From assembly GCF_024139115.2 (NCBI RefSeq), contig NC_085140.1, positions 334,611,953 to 334,675,952 on the forward strand: a stretch of DNA of 64,000 nucleotides, read 5' to 3'. The notes below the pieces were generated by a model, which was not told where the DNA came from, did not search any database, and saw only the letters and a list, made by a program, of their open reading frames with translations. Numbering within the stretch: the first letter of the stretch is position 1; each line of letters begins with the position of its first letter. Below, piece after piece: positions 42,963 through 56,130 of this stretch. The DNA is from Armigeres subalbatus. Taxonomy: Eukaryota; Arthropoda; Insecta; Diptera; Culicidae. The position numbers were made by a program, and so were the translations under genes.

Positions 42963-43142
42963 GTGTATATTCGTGTGTATGTGACTATGTATAAACATTT
43001 TATAGACCCATTTTTTTGGAATTTAGCAATTAAAATTTTTTCACAGAAAACTGCTTGGGTAGTTTGAGTCTATTATGACAGTGTGAGTCTATTGTAACAG
43101 TGTGTCTATAAAATGACTACACACACACATTTACACACGAAT

Positions 43143-43207
43143 ATACACACATACAGACATCAGCTCAATTCATAGTGTTGCAATATACTATGGGCCAATT
43201 GGCCACC
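43143..43207. repeat. Right copy of the 8-kb inverted pair
   Basis: ACACATACAGACATCAGCTC followed by GTGTTGCAATATAC is the inverse of 35111-35178. It is preceded by CACACA-rich DNA. Confidence 0.6.
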
Positions 43208-43360
43208 TATCGATAGTGCAACCGGTGGTACTTTTCTGCCGTAGAGAAGCAGTAGATCAACAAAATGAATGATGAAGTTTTCGTCAATACCGTGCAGTTC
43301 CGTTTTCCAGTACGCTGCTCTCGCTCATCTTGAGTTGAAATAGCCAGATTTTTAAACAGC

Positions 43361-43630
43361 TTCTTCTTCTTCTTATTGGCATTACACCCCCACACTGGGA
43401 CAAAGCCGCCTCATAGCTTAGTGTTCATTAAGCACTTCCACAGTTATTAACTACGAGGTTTTTGCATTCGTATATCATGAGGCTAACACGATGATACTTT
43501 TATGCCTAGGGAAGTCGAGACAATTTCTAATCCGAAAATTGTCCAGACCGGCACCGGGAATCGAACCCAGCCACCCTCAGCATGGTCTTCCTTTGTAGCC
43601 GCGCGTCCTACCGCACGGTTAAGGAGGGCC
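43361..43630 (-). mobile_element. Feilai-type SINE, second copy
   Basis: Reverse complement of the SINE at 22027-22314. The B box reads GGTTCGATTCC on the minus strand, and a CTTCTTCTTCTTCTT tail lies at the left. The copy appears complete. A clean target duplication was not found, perhaps because the ends were mutated. Confidence 0.85.
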
Positions 43631-43639
43631 CCAATAATA

Positions 43640-44402
43640 CCCCAAGAAGCCCCAAGCAGCTGGATACTGATTTATTGATGATGGATATAGTGTACAAAAC
43701 GGCTCATGACCGTTTACTGTACATTAAATTCGTCCCCCGCGATGCAATGGAAGAATCGATGAAGAAGAATACAGTACCGAGGAAGTTTGTTTATACATGC
43801 GGAACGTCTGTTAACGTGCAAATGGAAGACGCAGGTTCTAATGTGCGTTTCGTCCGTGTGTTTGATCTGCCGCCGGAGGTGAGCGATGAAAGTTTATGGC
43901 TGGTGCTCGGATTGCTTGGAAAAGTTATGCGGGAAAAAAATCCTGCGGAATTGTCACTAGAACATCTGTACACTGAAGTATTCCTCCATAGATAGATGAA
44001 GCCGGAATAAAGGGAAGGTTTTCTACGACAGACCTCGAGATACCTGCTTTTCGTGTCAAGCAGTTGGTCATCGGAGAGACTTCTGTTCTCAAGCACGGAA
44101 GAAGGCCGAAAAGCAAGTACAGTGTACTACGTATGGTGACGTTGTATCTTGGAACGAAGGAGATCGGAAACGTCGGATGAGGACTTCATCAAAGTTCCTG
44201 AAGAAAATCCAAAAGCAGGAAACCAGGAGCAGTCGGTAGTTTATGATAACGCACATCCGGAGAAAAAGGTTTGTCGTAAAAAAATATGAGGTGACACTGG
44301 AAGAGGTAGCTATTGCGATAAAGGAAGCAATGTCTCATCCACCGGCGAGTCAGCGACGGGCTCAACTTTCCGGTTCGGCTTCGGATCAAGTTCCGCTGCT
44401 GT
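43640..44402 (+). pseudogene. LINE ORF1 (gag-like) relic
   Basis: The frame to 43995 reads VRFVRVFDLPPEVSDESLWL and VLGLLGKV...REKNPAE, a block common to mosquito LINE ORF1 proteins. After a stop at 43993-43995 another frame continues with FYDRPRDTCFSCQAVGHRRDF and a further cysteine, a CCHC zinc knuckle. Its start abuts the Feilai copy. The protein would coat LINE RNA, but this copy is broken and has no ORF2 downstream. Confidence 0.7.
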
Positions 44403-44982
44403 AACACACCCGAAGATCGTGGCCGGAGATCGTATTAATAATTGTATACTATATATAAAAGCCCTGTTTGTCTGTCCGTTGACTAGCCAACCAGACGCAG
44501 CACGCGGGGAAATTCAAAAAATAAAATATTTGACACTTCAATTCTTTTTTACTATCAGATGTAGAAAACAAAGCCAGTGACAACCTTAGACAACCAGACA
44601 CAGCATTTGATGAAAAAATCACAGGCGACATACGTTGAAAATTTTGATTTTTTAATGCATGAATTAATGAACCGTTTATATTTAAAAAAAAACACGCGCC
44701 ACGGGCGCTACTGCGTCCACATATAAACTAGTTTTATATAATATTATATGTAGTTATTTGCTCTTGGCTCCGTGGAGTTTTTAATGAACAACTGAGCCTA
44801 ATAAATAAAAAAAAACTGAAGAAAAAATTATGGAAAATTTGTGTTTTTTTTAATGGAACATTTTGATTTCTTTATGGAAAATTTTTCTTTCATATTTGCA
44901 ATTTTTGCTTTTAAAAGTGCTAATTTATTTCTGTTTTGTGGAATTATAATTCTTAATTGTTTATGGAAATATTAAAATAAAA

Positions 44983-45276
44983 GCGAAGAAAACCAGCTTT
45001 CCCCGGGTGTTACGAATGTCACAATGAACTGTTTGCAGCACCGCACTCTAGATCAATTTCCGTGCGTTTGTTGTGTTTTCCTCAACAGCTGACCCAAAAC
45101 TGTATTTTAATGTTTTTTTTACATTTCCCCGTTAAATAAATCTTTTTTTTTGTAAATACAAACCTTGCGGATCCCAAAACAAATCGATTAGGGAAGATAT
45201 CTTGCAAATCGGTCACCCCGTTCGCGAGTTAAATCGTCAGGAAGGAAATCTCAACTCATTTTTATTATATAGAAGA
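44983..45276 (-). mobile_element. Non-autonomous Helitron-like element, copy B (294 bp)
   Basis: Reverse complement of the element at 4932-5225, with the same length. The 5' tip TCTTCTATATAATAAAAATG is intact (before 45277). The 3' tip has the terminal hairpin, but CTTT replaces CTAG. Body landmarks GGTCAGCTGTTGAG and GTGCGGTGCTGCAAA are shared. Confidence 0.75.
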
Positions 45277-48200
45277 TATCTAGTTTCTGAAAAAAAAGTT
45301 CTGAGAAAATTATACAAATGAATTCCATGACATTTTAAAACGCTGCTCAAAAACAAAAATAAATTGCTCTTGTTCTTCCATAAATTGCAAATAGCAATAC
45401 CCAAAAATCAACATTACCTCCGAAATATTTTTTAGATGTCGCCGAATGTCATTGAAAACCGTTAATAAATGGAATTATAATGTTTAATTAATTTTAGTTA
45501 TTCTTTTCGATTACACACCCTAACGGGCTGGTGCAGGTGCACGAGCAGGATCAACCAACCAACCACAATATCATTACGATAGATGAAGCCGCCACATCAG
45601 CCAGTCAGAGCGTATGCTCGCTTTACTAACCGGTAACAGGAACGGCAAATTATGTTGCATAAACAAAATAATTACAGAATTGAGCCCATTATTCAAAGGT
45701 GAACTATTTGCACAGGATCATGGTGAAGCGAGTGAGTGGGAAACAGCGGAAGTGTTCGGTTGCAATCAATTATTACAGTTTGAGGATTTTTTATAAAGTT
45801 CCCAAGTGAACACCACACCTCCATCGCCCGCAGGTGTATCTTGTTCAACATAAAACAATAGCCACGTTTTCATTTTGATATAATTATTATTGTCGGAATA
45901 CACAATGGATTGACCAACGAACATTTCAACCATTTTCTTCCGTTCGCTTCATGTGAGTACGTGACCACCGTTGTAATTATTCTATGTTGTAAAAATTATA
46001 ATATGTTGTGAATTTCAACACACTTTCGGAATATGTATATTGTTTTCAGAGCATTATTTTAAACTATTCGTTCGAGACCATTGCTTGCTATTTCAATGCA
46101 GGTCGTCACGCATCAAAATATCTCAAAAAGCTAAATGCCGTTAAATACTTAATTCGCTTTTCTCGAGACTGTTTCTTTTGTGGAAATGTTCTGATCCCAC
46201 GCCAATATCAGTCGTTCTCCCGTATTTTGATAGACAACTAAAAGCCTTCGTCCTAAAGCAATAACTGGGTAGCATACTTCAAAAATCAGCCATGAGTCGT
46301 CCATCGTTCGTCAGTGGCATGGAAAAATGGGAGCTTTCCAGTGCCTCTTTTATGCGGTGCGATGCCGAGGGCTAACAGCAGCGGAACCATTTTCTAGGAC
46401 GGTTAAACGACTAAATAGCTTCATTTGCGCTGGCAAAGGTCAGATAGCTGCCTCCTTTAGTTTCTATTTACGTACCTACCTCGCTGAATGTGGTAATGGA
46501 TCAAGTGTGATTTTGGAAACGACGACGCTGCAACGGCGTATTTTGATATTGAATGTTGGGATGTCAAAGTAATTCATTTGAATAAATTCTAAGCTTATAA
46601 AAAATATTTTCTATCACGAATCATAGCCTTATCCACAAAGTACGTAAACAATAGTCGGACTCGGTTTGAAATTGGATGTCGTTGGCGTTGATGATAAAAC
46701 TTACGCTAAAAACTAACTACTCAAAATTGAATCAAATCCGGCTCATTTTCATCAAAAACGTGCTCAATGAAAAGTGATCAGGAAGGTCGTTGAGCTTACT
46801 CTGCATATCAGAGCACCATTACAGCGTAAGCTCGAAGATTTTCCCATATATTTCTGTGATAACGACGTCTTTAGTTGATTTATAGTGAATGAAATAAACA
46901 AAGTTTGGAACATCTCGATCCAAACAGCTCTCAGTCAAAACCATCGACAGTGCTGCGGTCATTGAGCTCGCACATTTATTTCGGCTGCTACCACGTTCGG
47001 AGTCTATTCATCACTTTCAAACAACTACCAATCTGGGATCCTTCCACTTACAATGCGCCGCCCGCTCGCGATGGAAAAGCTCTTTCAGCATATACCACCA
47101 TTTGAAATAAATTTTCCACCCAGAGCTGAAGCAGCGAGACCTAAATAGTGCACTTACTTCCGTTGGCTTCGAAATTTCGCTCTTTCTTTGTAATCTCCAA
47201 CGGAGCGCGGTAAGCGCTTGCTTTCCAACCCATCATGTATGGGCTTTCGGCAGGAAAGGTGAGTCAAAAATCGCATTTTCAAAAGCAGCATATTCGAATA
47301 GAATAAGCAAATTGCGGCAATGGTATTCATACATATCTGGCACCTTTTGTGTCTGCCCTCGTCTAGCTGGGGTCCGGTTGGTTCGGTTTTCGGCTTCTTC
47401 ATCCTCCTGTGGGGGGAACTTTCCTTTGTTGAGTGAACCACAGTGCAGCGAAGACTTCCCAAAGGATCCCATACGGGACTGCCCAACTCTCACACATGAT
47501 ACTGACCGTCATGGAATGATTTCGAGGAGTCTTTGTAGTATCGCTCACTGTAGGGGCAGGGGTAGAACTTATTAATTAACTTTTCAGCTCTGGTAGTCTC
47601 TACAGGTACGTAATCGGGCAACTGTTGCTTCTCAAATATAATCTTTTTGCCTTCAGCAATGGCGCGCCCTACGCGGCTTTGTAATGAATCTATTCACCTA
47701 TTCAAGGTTAAAATCAATTCTACTCACTTGAACTGAATTAATGTTATGTAGAAATTAGAGACCGACCGGCCCTGCTCTAAAATTGCATTTTTGTTATTGT
47801 AATTTTACTATAGCTTAGCGGATAATGTGAGGAAATTGAAAAGAACCACGATTTATGGAAATTAACTAGGAATAACGCCAAATAGTGGATAAGAAAATGA
47901 ATAAGTTGCGAAATGATTTACGTCACAAAAGTAAAGTGACTTCAACGAACAAGGAATAATAAATAAAATTCTAAATCACTGCAACAAAAAAAAAATGCTA
48001 TTTATGTGTTTACGGCCTTCTTGGACTTGCCGTGATAGTGATATTTTGTTCTGTATCCGCCAATCTATAGTGAAGTGACTACAAATGTCACTCGCCAGCA
48101 TCATACGAAGAATCACATAGCTTCAATCAAAGTGCCATTGCCATGATGCATAACGAAACGAAACGAGAGGTTCCCATTTTCACACTGGGAAGCGAAGCAA

Positions 48201-49482
48201 AAATATGAATAGATCAGCAGCGCACGGGTTTATTCGAAGAACGCATCCATTCCAGCCGGCAACAAACGAGAGGATGGAAGCAATATTTTACTGCTGGGTG
48301 TCTTTGTACCATCCGCCATCAATGGAACCTCGATGCAGTTGTTCTGTATGAAATTTAAATTAAAATTCTAATTTTGAGCTTTGGCATCGTGCTCCGTATG
48401 AGATGTGGCTGTTGTGACCGGGGAGGTGCGGAAATGGACCTCATTGAAATCACTGAATGATGTGGAACAAGATGGAAAATGGATGCCATGCAAAAGCTGT
48501 GGAACAATCGGCTTCACTCGATGGACACCACACAAAGCTGCGCCCGATTGTTATGCTTCCGGGGATGCTCGGTAAAATGCCACGTAAAAGCTTATTATTT
48601 CTTCTACATCATGCGATGATGAGACGCCGGTTATCTTTATAAAATCAGTTGATTGTTCTTACACTGTGGTAATTTGAATAAAGGATCTTCAATGTATTCA
48701 TGGAATTCCCGTTCTTGGTATGAATACAAATGTTTCATTTGAAAGTATTTTCAGAATATAATAAAATATAACATGAAGCCCCATCATTGTGTTTGGAGAC
48801 CACATGTCAAATAGACAGAATCTAACATTTCAGTAGCACAATTAAATGAATGGATTCCACTTAGGTATTAATCAACACACAATTAAATTACGATCAAGAT
48901 GTAGCGTAAAGTTGCGTGACGAAGATAACGATGAAGATTCAAAGCAGAAATTTTAGGTAGAGCTGGCGGGCCATAATTGTCGAGCAGTTAGTTGGATCTG
49001 TGGTGCTTATCAGGGAAGAACGAGAGTGAAACAATTTATCTAGACTATTACGGAAATCTGTGCGTAATAGTGAGATAAGTGAAGAGATATTGTCATTGTT
49101 AAATTTTGAGTGTTCGATTAAAGTACTGAAAGAAGTCAGGATGAACTTTGGTCCAGGTAAGTGGCAACATTCTCTGACATTTTATAAACTGATGATATAT
49201 GATAAATAGTAGAGCGGGTAACCAGAGTGCCTACCAAATAAAGAAAAAAAAATCGAAAATCCTATTTGGAAATACATTGGAGTGCATTTAGTAAACGTCA
49301 ATGCTCCGTGGACAGCAAATGTAACATTGAGCTTTTGCCTATGATAACAACATTGTCCTCTCTTGTAAATGTCTGAAAAAACACAACTAGTAACAAGTGA
49401 TGGTCACCAAATGCAACTGAATAGGACAATGATTATTGGCCACCAATCAACAGAAGTAGCCGGTTTTGATGTACTTTTAATA
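45277..49482. other. Long repeat-poor stretch, nothing recognised
   Basis: About 4.2 kb of mostly AT-rich DNA without recognisable transposons or coding exons. Frames such as 46327-46572 and 47154-47486 lack motifs. This is the best candidate in the window for unique host intergenic or intronic DNA. Confidence 0.45.
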
Positions 49483-49670
49483 AACTGCTCCGTTCTTCAT
49501 CTTGCTGAACATATATTCACCTCTTCGCAGAACAAGCACCAATCTCGTCGCTTCTTTTTGCTCACTGCAAAACCACAAAAGTAAGAAACAAATTTGATTT
49601 CGTTTCATTGCTTTTTTTGATAGGATAAACATGGGAGCTATCAAATGAAGTGCCGAATAGTTCCCCTATA
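49483..49670 (-). mobile_element. MITE copy 1 of an inverted pair
   Basis: Starts AACTGCTCCGTTCTTCATC and ends GAATAGTTCCCCTATA. It is the inverse of 49873-50089, which shares TCGCTTCTTTTTGCT, AGAAACAAAT and ATGGGAGCTAT. The left tip is truncated. Confidence 0.6.
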
Positions 49671-49872
49671 TTAGTTATCAACATTTGGATTTGGCATTTT
49701 ATATGCACAAATTATCGCAGTTTGAAATTTCCCCTACAAACATCTCATCATAATCATATTTGTCCTTTGCAGATAAGGACACAAACATTATCGCTAATCT
49801 CTATTATAGCATTTTTCAGCAACAATTAGAGGCGAACGGTAGAAAATACATTCATAAAGCAAAACAGGGAAC

Positions 49873-50089
49873 ATAGGGGAACTGTTCGTCATTTCGTCTC
49901 ATAGCTCCCATGATCATCCCATCAAAAACCAAGCAATGAAAAGGAGTTTGATTTGTTTCTTATTTTTGTGATTTTTTGAGCAGTGAGCACGCATGTTAGC
50001 AAAAAGAAGCGACTAGATTATTTCATTGTTTTGCTATGAGATGAATATATATATTCAGTGTGATGGAAAACGGAGCAGTTCACCTATAT
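49873..50089 (+). mobile_element. MITE copy 2 of an inverted pair
   Basis: Starts ATAGGGGAACTGTTCG and ends GGAGCAGTTCACCTATAT, giving inverted tips (TATAGGNGAACTG). About 200 bp separate it from the inverted copy 1. A hAT begins directly after it at 50090. Confidence 0.6.
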
Positions 50090-50634
50090 CATTGGTTATC
50101 AACCTGGGGTACATGTACCCCTGGGGGTACCTTTGCTGGTCTCTGAGGGTACTTGAGACAAAAATGCGTAATGGCGGATGTCGTATTATATAATAGCAAA
50201 ACATACTCGCTTTAGGATTGATCTTGAAATATCAAACGACTTTAATTTTTTTATTAAGTTTATTTCGTTCATATAACGTTACTACCAGAGAGAACAGATT
50301 TTTTTGTCAGATTTGTTGTCCTATGAAGTTAGGGATTTGGTGAAATTTTACAATAGCTGTCCAACGTTAAAATCTATTACGCCCGTTCAGAAAAAGTTCA
50401 TCGATTGATATAGTAAAAATTGATTTTCAAACACAACATAACATGTTGAATAAATAATAATTTCTATTTCGTAATTGGTCAAAGCTAGTTCTTTGAAGGT
50501 TGGGACAGATTCTATAACATGTATCACGTCCTTATAGGCAAAAAGAAACGGAACTACCGACGGAGTTTCTTGTGACAAACTTGGCGTTCATTTTGACATA
50601 CTATTAGAAAGACTGAAACATCGACAAATTTGGC

Positions 50635-53600
50635 AGTTTTCAACAAGTCCATAGGGCAGCAGAGACTATGTCCAAGGGCTACAGGATAATCTACGATGAA
50701 TTACGTCCCCGCAACTTCGATGTCGTAGCGCTGCAGGAAATCTGCTGGACAGGACAGAAAGTGTGGAAATGCGGGCATCGAGCGGCTACCTTCTACCAAA
50801 GCTGTGGCACCACCATCGAGCTGGGAACCGGCTTCATAGTGCTGGGAAAGATGCGCCAACGCGTGATTGGGTGGCAACCAATCAACGCAAGGATGTGCAA
50901 GCTGAGGATAAAAGGCTGTTTCTTCAACATCATCAACGTGCACTGCCCACACGAAGGGAGATCTGACGACGAGAAAGAAGCGTTCTATGCGCAGCTGGAG
51001 CAGACATTCGATGGATGCCCACTGCGGGACGTCAAAATCGTCATCGGTGACATGAATGCTCAGGTAGGAAGGGAGGAAATGTATAGACCGGTCATCGGAC
51101 CGGACAGTCTGCATACCGTATCGAACGACAACGGCCAACGATGCATAAACTTTGCAGCCTCCCGCGGAATGGTAGTCCGAAGCACCTTCTTCCCCCGCAA
51201 GAATATCCACAAGGCCACATGGAAATCACCTAACCAAGTAACGGAAAACCAAATCGACCACGTTCTAATCAACGGTAAATTCTTCTCCGACATCACGAAC
51301 GTACGCACTTACCGCAGTGCGAATATTGAATCCGACCACTACCTCGTTGCAGTATGCCTGCGCTCAAAACTCTCGACGGTGATCAACACACGTCGGAGTC
51401 GTCCGCCGCGGCTAAACATTGGGCGGCTGCAAGACGGTAGACTAGCCCAAGACTACGCGCAGCAGCTGGAAGTGGCACTCCCAACGGAAGAGCAGCTAGG
51501 CACAGCATCTCTTGAAGATGGCTGGAGAGATATTCGATCCGCCATTGGAAGCACCACAACCGCTGCACTAGGCACGGTGGCTCCGGATCAGAGAAACGAC
51601 TGGTATGACGGCGAATGTGAGCAGTTAGTTGAGGAGAAGAATGCAGCATGGGCGAGATTGCTGCAACACCGCACGAGGGCGAACGAGGCACGATACAAAC
51701 GGGCGCGGAACAGACAAAACTCGATTTTCCGGAGGAAAAGCGCCAGCAGGAAGATCGAGACCGTGAAGAGACGGAGGAACTGTACCGCGCTAATAACGCA
51801 CGAAAGTTCTATGAGAAGTTGAACCGTTCACGTAAGGGCCACGTGCTACAGCCCGATATGTGCAAGGACATAAACGGGAACCTTCTTACAAACGAGCGTG
51901 AGGTGATCCAAAGGTGGCGGCAGCACTACGAAGAGCACCTGAATGGCGATATGGCAGACAACGGTGGCGGTATGGTAATGAACCTAGGAGCACGCGCGCA
52001 GGACATGCGACTTCCGGCTCCGAATCTTCAGGAAATCCAGGAGGAGATCGGCCGGCTGAAAAACAACAAAGCCCCTGGAGTTGACCAACTACAAGGAGAG
52101 CTGTTTAAACACGGTGGTGAAGCACTGGCTAGAGCGCTACACTGGGTGATTATCAAGGTTTGGGAGGATGAGGTTCTGCCGCAGGAGTGGATGCAAGGTG
52201 TCGTGTGTCCCAGCTAATGCACGAAAACGGATTTCCGGATAAACTGATACGGTTGATCAAGGCGACGATGGATCGAGTCACTTCGAAACGCGTAGAGGGT
52301 TACGGCAAGGTGATGGTCTTTCGTGTCTGCTATTCAACATCGCTTTGGAGGGAGTAATACGAAGGGCAGGGATTGACACAAGTGGTACGATTTTCACGAA
52401 GTCCGTCCAGTTATTTGGTTTCGCCTACGACATTGATATCATGGCACGTAACTTTGAGAGGATGGAGGAAGCCTACATCAGACTGAAAAGCGAAGCTAAA
52501 TGGATTGGACTAGTCATCAACACGTCGAAGACGAAGTACATGATAGGAAGAGGTTCAAGAGAGGTCAATGTAAGCCACCCACCACGAGTTTCTATCGGTG
52601 GTGACGAAATCGAGGTGGTTGAAGAATTCGTGTACTTGGGCTCACTGGTGACCGCCGATAACGATACCAGCAGACCCGAGCAGCACAATTCAGACCAAAA
52701 TGGTTGCAGCAACTTGATTGTGACTAAATCTGGTCACATATGAGTTGTAGTAACCTATGTGGAACATGTGTGCTGCTTGGGGAGAAATTCGGAGGCACAT
52801 AGTGGCTGGAAATCGTACGTACTTTGGACTCCGCAAGACGCTTCGATCGAATAGAGTTCGCCGCCGTACCAAACTGACTATCTACAAAACGCTTATAAGA
52901 CTGGTAGTTCTTTACCAGTCTTCCCAAACGAACATCAAACACGCTGAGTACAGCTGTCCGTATACTCCACCTGTACCCTTGCTTCGTGTTTATACGTATA
53001 CGCACGAAACGTATACTTGTACCCGAACTTGCGTTCGAGTTTCATTTTGTACCGATGTACTGTACATCTGTACAGTACACATGTACACTCTGGCTGTAAA
53101 ATTTGCTGTTGAATAGCGTTCCAGAAGCTTTTCAAACAAAGCAAATGTAGACAGTGAACAAATCCATAGATGTGCGGATATAAGCAAATTTATTATATAT
53201 CAATATTTTCATGAGGTTTTGTACTTTAGAAGGCTCAGTAAAATGGCCACCAAAAGTGTTCACGCAAAAATGAAGTTTATATCTTTCAAGTGTTATGCCC
53301 CTATTTTGTTGCAAAGTCAAAGTCAATCGCTTGTTGCGTGTTTAGTTAATTCTGAGGACCATTCTGAGAGGACAATGTTGTTGTCATTCGGAATGGTTCA
53401 GTTCTACATTCCTAGGTTATAGTCTGTACAGATTACGAGTATAGTCATATAGTATAGCCTCAAGGGTTACGATTCAGACAAAAGAATTAAATTGTCAATA
53501 CATAATGTGCTCCAGAGAAGAGGACTGGATTCGCCCAATTTTATGTTACGTAATTTGTGAGCGGTCCCATAGTGCAACACGAAATGCTCTCTCCCGATGG

Positions 53601-54600
53601 AGCTTTTCTAAACCGTGACAATACACAATTTAGTTTTATTTATCAGGAAGACATTAACAGAGAGTCGAAAAATTGTTCCACTGATCTATGAGTATACATA
53701 GTATTTATAATTATGCGCTTTCTATTCCTTCCCTGATGAATATACACGCTCAACAAAAGTTATATAGCGGTATGTGAATCGAAGTCAAATTTATCAACAT
53801 CTTCTGTAAACTTAATTATTGTTTACGTGATGTTGGAAGCCCATGTCAGTTGATTACCAACGTCGTGAAAAAGTTTTGCAACATTAGAAAATTATTCGAA
53901 AAAAAAGTCTTCCAGATCCACCCATCACTGTGCATCTTCATTTCAGCGTGCACAGTTTTCGAATTCCATTTTGTTCATTCTCTTTGCCTCTTGCCGGTCG
54001 ACTCTCGGACCTGAAAGCAAGTTTGTACATGTGTTTTGTACTTAAGTACAAGTTCGTTTAGGTAGGTACTGGGTATCCCTTTGTACTCGAGTACGTCAAT
54101 AATCCATGTTCAGTGTTCAACACGAGTTGATGAAAATGTACTTGTGTTGAACATCACACATGTTCGTGGGAAGACTGCTCTACAGACACGAGACCTGGAC
54201 GATGCTCGTGGAGGACCAACGCGCACTGGGAGTTTTTGAAAGGAAAGTGTTGCGTACCATCTATGGTGGAGTGCAGATGGCGGACGGTACGTGGAGGAGG
54301 CGAATGAACCACGAGTTACATCAGCTGTTGGGAGAACCATCCATCGTTCACACCGCTAAAATCGGAAGACTGCGGTGTGCCGGGCACGTAGCCAGAATGT
54401 CGGACAGTAATCCGGTGAAAATGGTTCTCGACAATGATCCGACGGGAACAAGAAGGCGAGGTGCACAGCGAGCAAGGTGGATCGATCAGGTGGAGGACGA
54501 TTTGCGGACCCTCCGCAGACTGCGTGGTTGACGAAGTGCAGCCATGGACCGAGCTGAATGGAGAAGACTTTTATGTGCAGCACAGTCTGATAATAAAAAA
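50635..54600 (+). pseudogene. RTE-like retrotransposon relic, split and frameshifted
   Basis: Plus-strand relative of the intact element at 10565-13987. The endonuclease is nearly complete (VVALQEICWTG, IGDMNAQVG, IDHVLING, SDHYLV; 50668-51740). A frameshift near 51740 leads to YEEHLNG and KAPGVDQL. About 100 codons of reverse transcriptase are deleted at 52217, between CPS and LMHENGFPDKL. FAYDI replaces the catalytic FADD (about 52420). The frame is then cut at 52916 by a 1.26-kb insertion and resumes at 54177 with HETWTMLVEDQRALGVFE and WIDQVEDDL. The 5' end is truncated. The copy is dead. Confidence 0.85.
52917..54176. mobile_element. hAT-like non-autonomous insertion within the RTE relic
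   Basis: Inverted tips AGTCTTCCCA...CGAACAT and ATGTTCG-TGGGAAGACT split the RTE-like frame between VVLY and RHETW. Flanks TCTTTACC (52909-52916) and GCTCTACA (54177-54184) match at 5 of 8, consistent with an aged 8-bp duplication. The interior carries GTACATGTGTACAGTAC-like palindromes and no recognised gene. Confidence 0.55.
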
Positions 54601-54609
54601 ACAAGTCCA

Positions 54610-55700
54610 TAGTAGCTCCAGAGTTCATAGAGGCCGTAAACTAATTACGGGAGAATTTTCATAATTATTACTTGCTGGAGTGCCAGAAAATATTCGGAAC
54701 ATATTTTTTTTAAAAATTTTTAAAATAAATATTGTTTTCTTTTCTTCATTTCTCCATAACTAAAAATTCTTTGGAAAAAAAACAAATATATTTTTAAGGC
54801 GTACATCATATTAGAAATTTAGAGACAGTACTCGTCGATAGAAAACCCTTCCGCACGCGATTGCATATGAGCAAATCAGACAACCTTCCTTTTGCCAGTG
54901 GAGATATATCAGCTTCCACACTGATATTATTCCTTCCCCTTCATACGGGAGTTTGGCAGAAGGAAGGTCGTGCGATATATGCCATCACAAATATTGCCCT
55001 CCGCTCGCTTTCAAATCGACTTCTAAAAAATCATTCTTCGTGCTTGCCATATCCTAACGGTACTAACAATTCTATACTTTCGCCTCTAATTCTATCATGA
55101 ACATGTACGTCCAAGTTTGGAAGATGATATTAGCATTTCCATATCATCATTCATATTTTTTGTTTAATTTCGTTTTCTTTCTACTCAGTAGGTCTTCTGG
55201 TAGAAAATTGAATGGGAAACATGGAATTGTTCGCTACTCTCCAATACCCGACGCATATTGATTTCCAGAATTCTAAGTTTTTTAATGCTTTTATTCTTCA
55301 GAAGAACTGTTCACGTGCTTCTGAAGAAAGAAAATCTTAAGAGAAATGGTACTTTCTAAAGTTGATATTTAAGCTCGTTATTATATTAGAGGTTAATAAT
55401 CTACATTTGAAATATTTCAGGTGCATTGTACATAACAGTAAACGGTGTTGAAAAAATTGTAGTTTTGTTACTTTGTTCTAAAACATCATCGAATAGGCTT
55501 GAAAACTCCAGTAAACTGTTTTCAGCATGAACTGTTTTCAACAAAATGAGGGATTTTCAGTAACCTACTGTGCCAAAATATTAATTTTGTTTTAAAAGCT
55601 TTAATGTGGGAAAATAAAAGTTCGACGTGTAGATCCTTGCCTGGCAGCATTATATTCAAGTAATCAAGATATTTGGTGATATCTACTAGAAAAGCTATTC
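54610..55700. other. Interior of the old hAT, unrecognised
   Basis: AT-rich decayed DNA expected to have held the C-terminal half of the hAT transposase. No convincing motif remains. Confidence 0.3.
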
Positions 55701-55702
55701 AT

Positions 55703-56130
55703 TCACCTATTCAGGATCATTCCACTCATCGGAATCAAAGCCTCTGTGATTTGAAGACGATCTCCAATTCCCATTGAGAAGATAGCTATCTGTGCCATAT
55801 TTTTCACATCAGTATTTTGATCGATTACGGGAATATATAATCTGAGGCAGGCGTCTTTTTCACATAACGAAGTTTTAAAATATTCTGCGAGAACTTTCAA
55901 TCTTCAACGTGTTCCGCGATAAACTAAAGCTACTGGAGGAGGATTTTCCTTAGGGAAGACGATGTCAAGAATAGCCGAAATGCAAGCCTTAACAAGTTCT
56001 CCATTCTTGAAGGTGGAATGGTTTCAACTGTTTTGACAAAATTTCACCAACAGCAAAACTGACACGTGCTGCATTTTCAAACTTGGTGTTTGCACGAGTA
56101 AAGAGAGCTTCAATAATTCAATCTTCCACA
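55703..56130 (-). pseudogene. hAT transposase relic (SCAND3/ZBED-like)
   Basis: Minus-strand fragments read NTKFENAARVSFAVGEIL, then (other frame) a SLSRNT-like block and VLAEYFKTSLCEKDACLRLY with VIDQNTDVKNMAQIAIF. The last corresponds to the conserved DESTD...AQLAIF region at the first catalytic aspartate of hAT enzymes, here changed to DQNTD. Several stops and frameshifts occur. It belongs to the hAT framed at 50090-58587. Confidence 0.55.

Noticed and set aside
44447..44731. Third Helitron family member
   Set aside because: A CTATATATAAAA-like start and CTAG end are present, but the TC start and terminal hairpin are not convincing and no sister copy is seen in the window.
54886..54970. 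Short inverted repeat ACCTTCCTTTTGCCA / TGGCAGAAGGAAGGT
   Set aside because: Single small hairpin without flanking duplication or related copies; insufficient to call an element.
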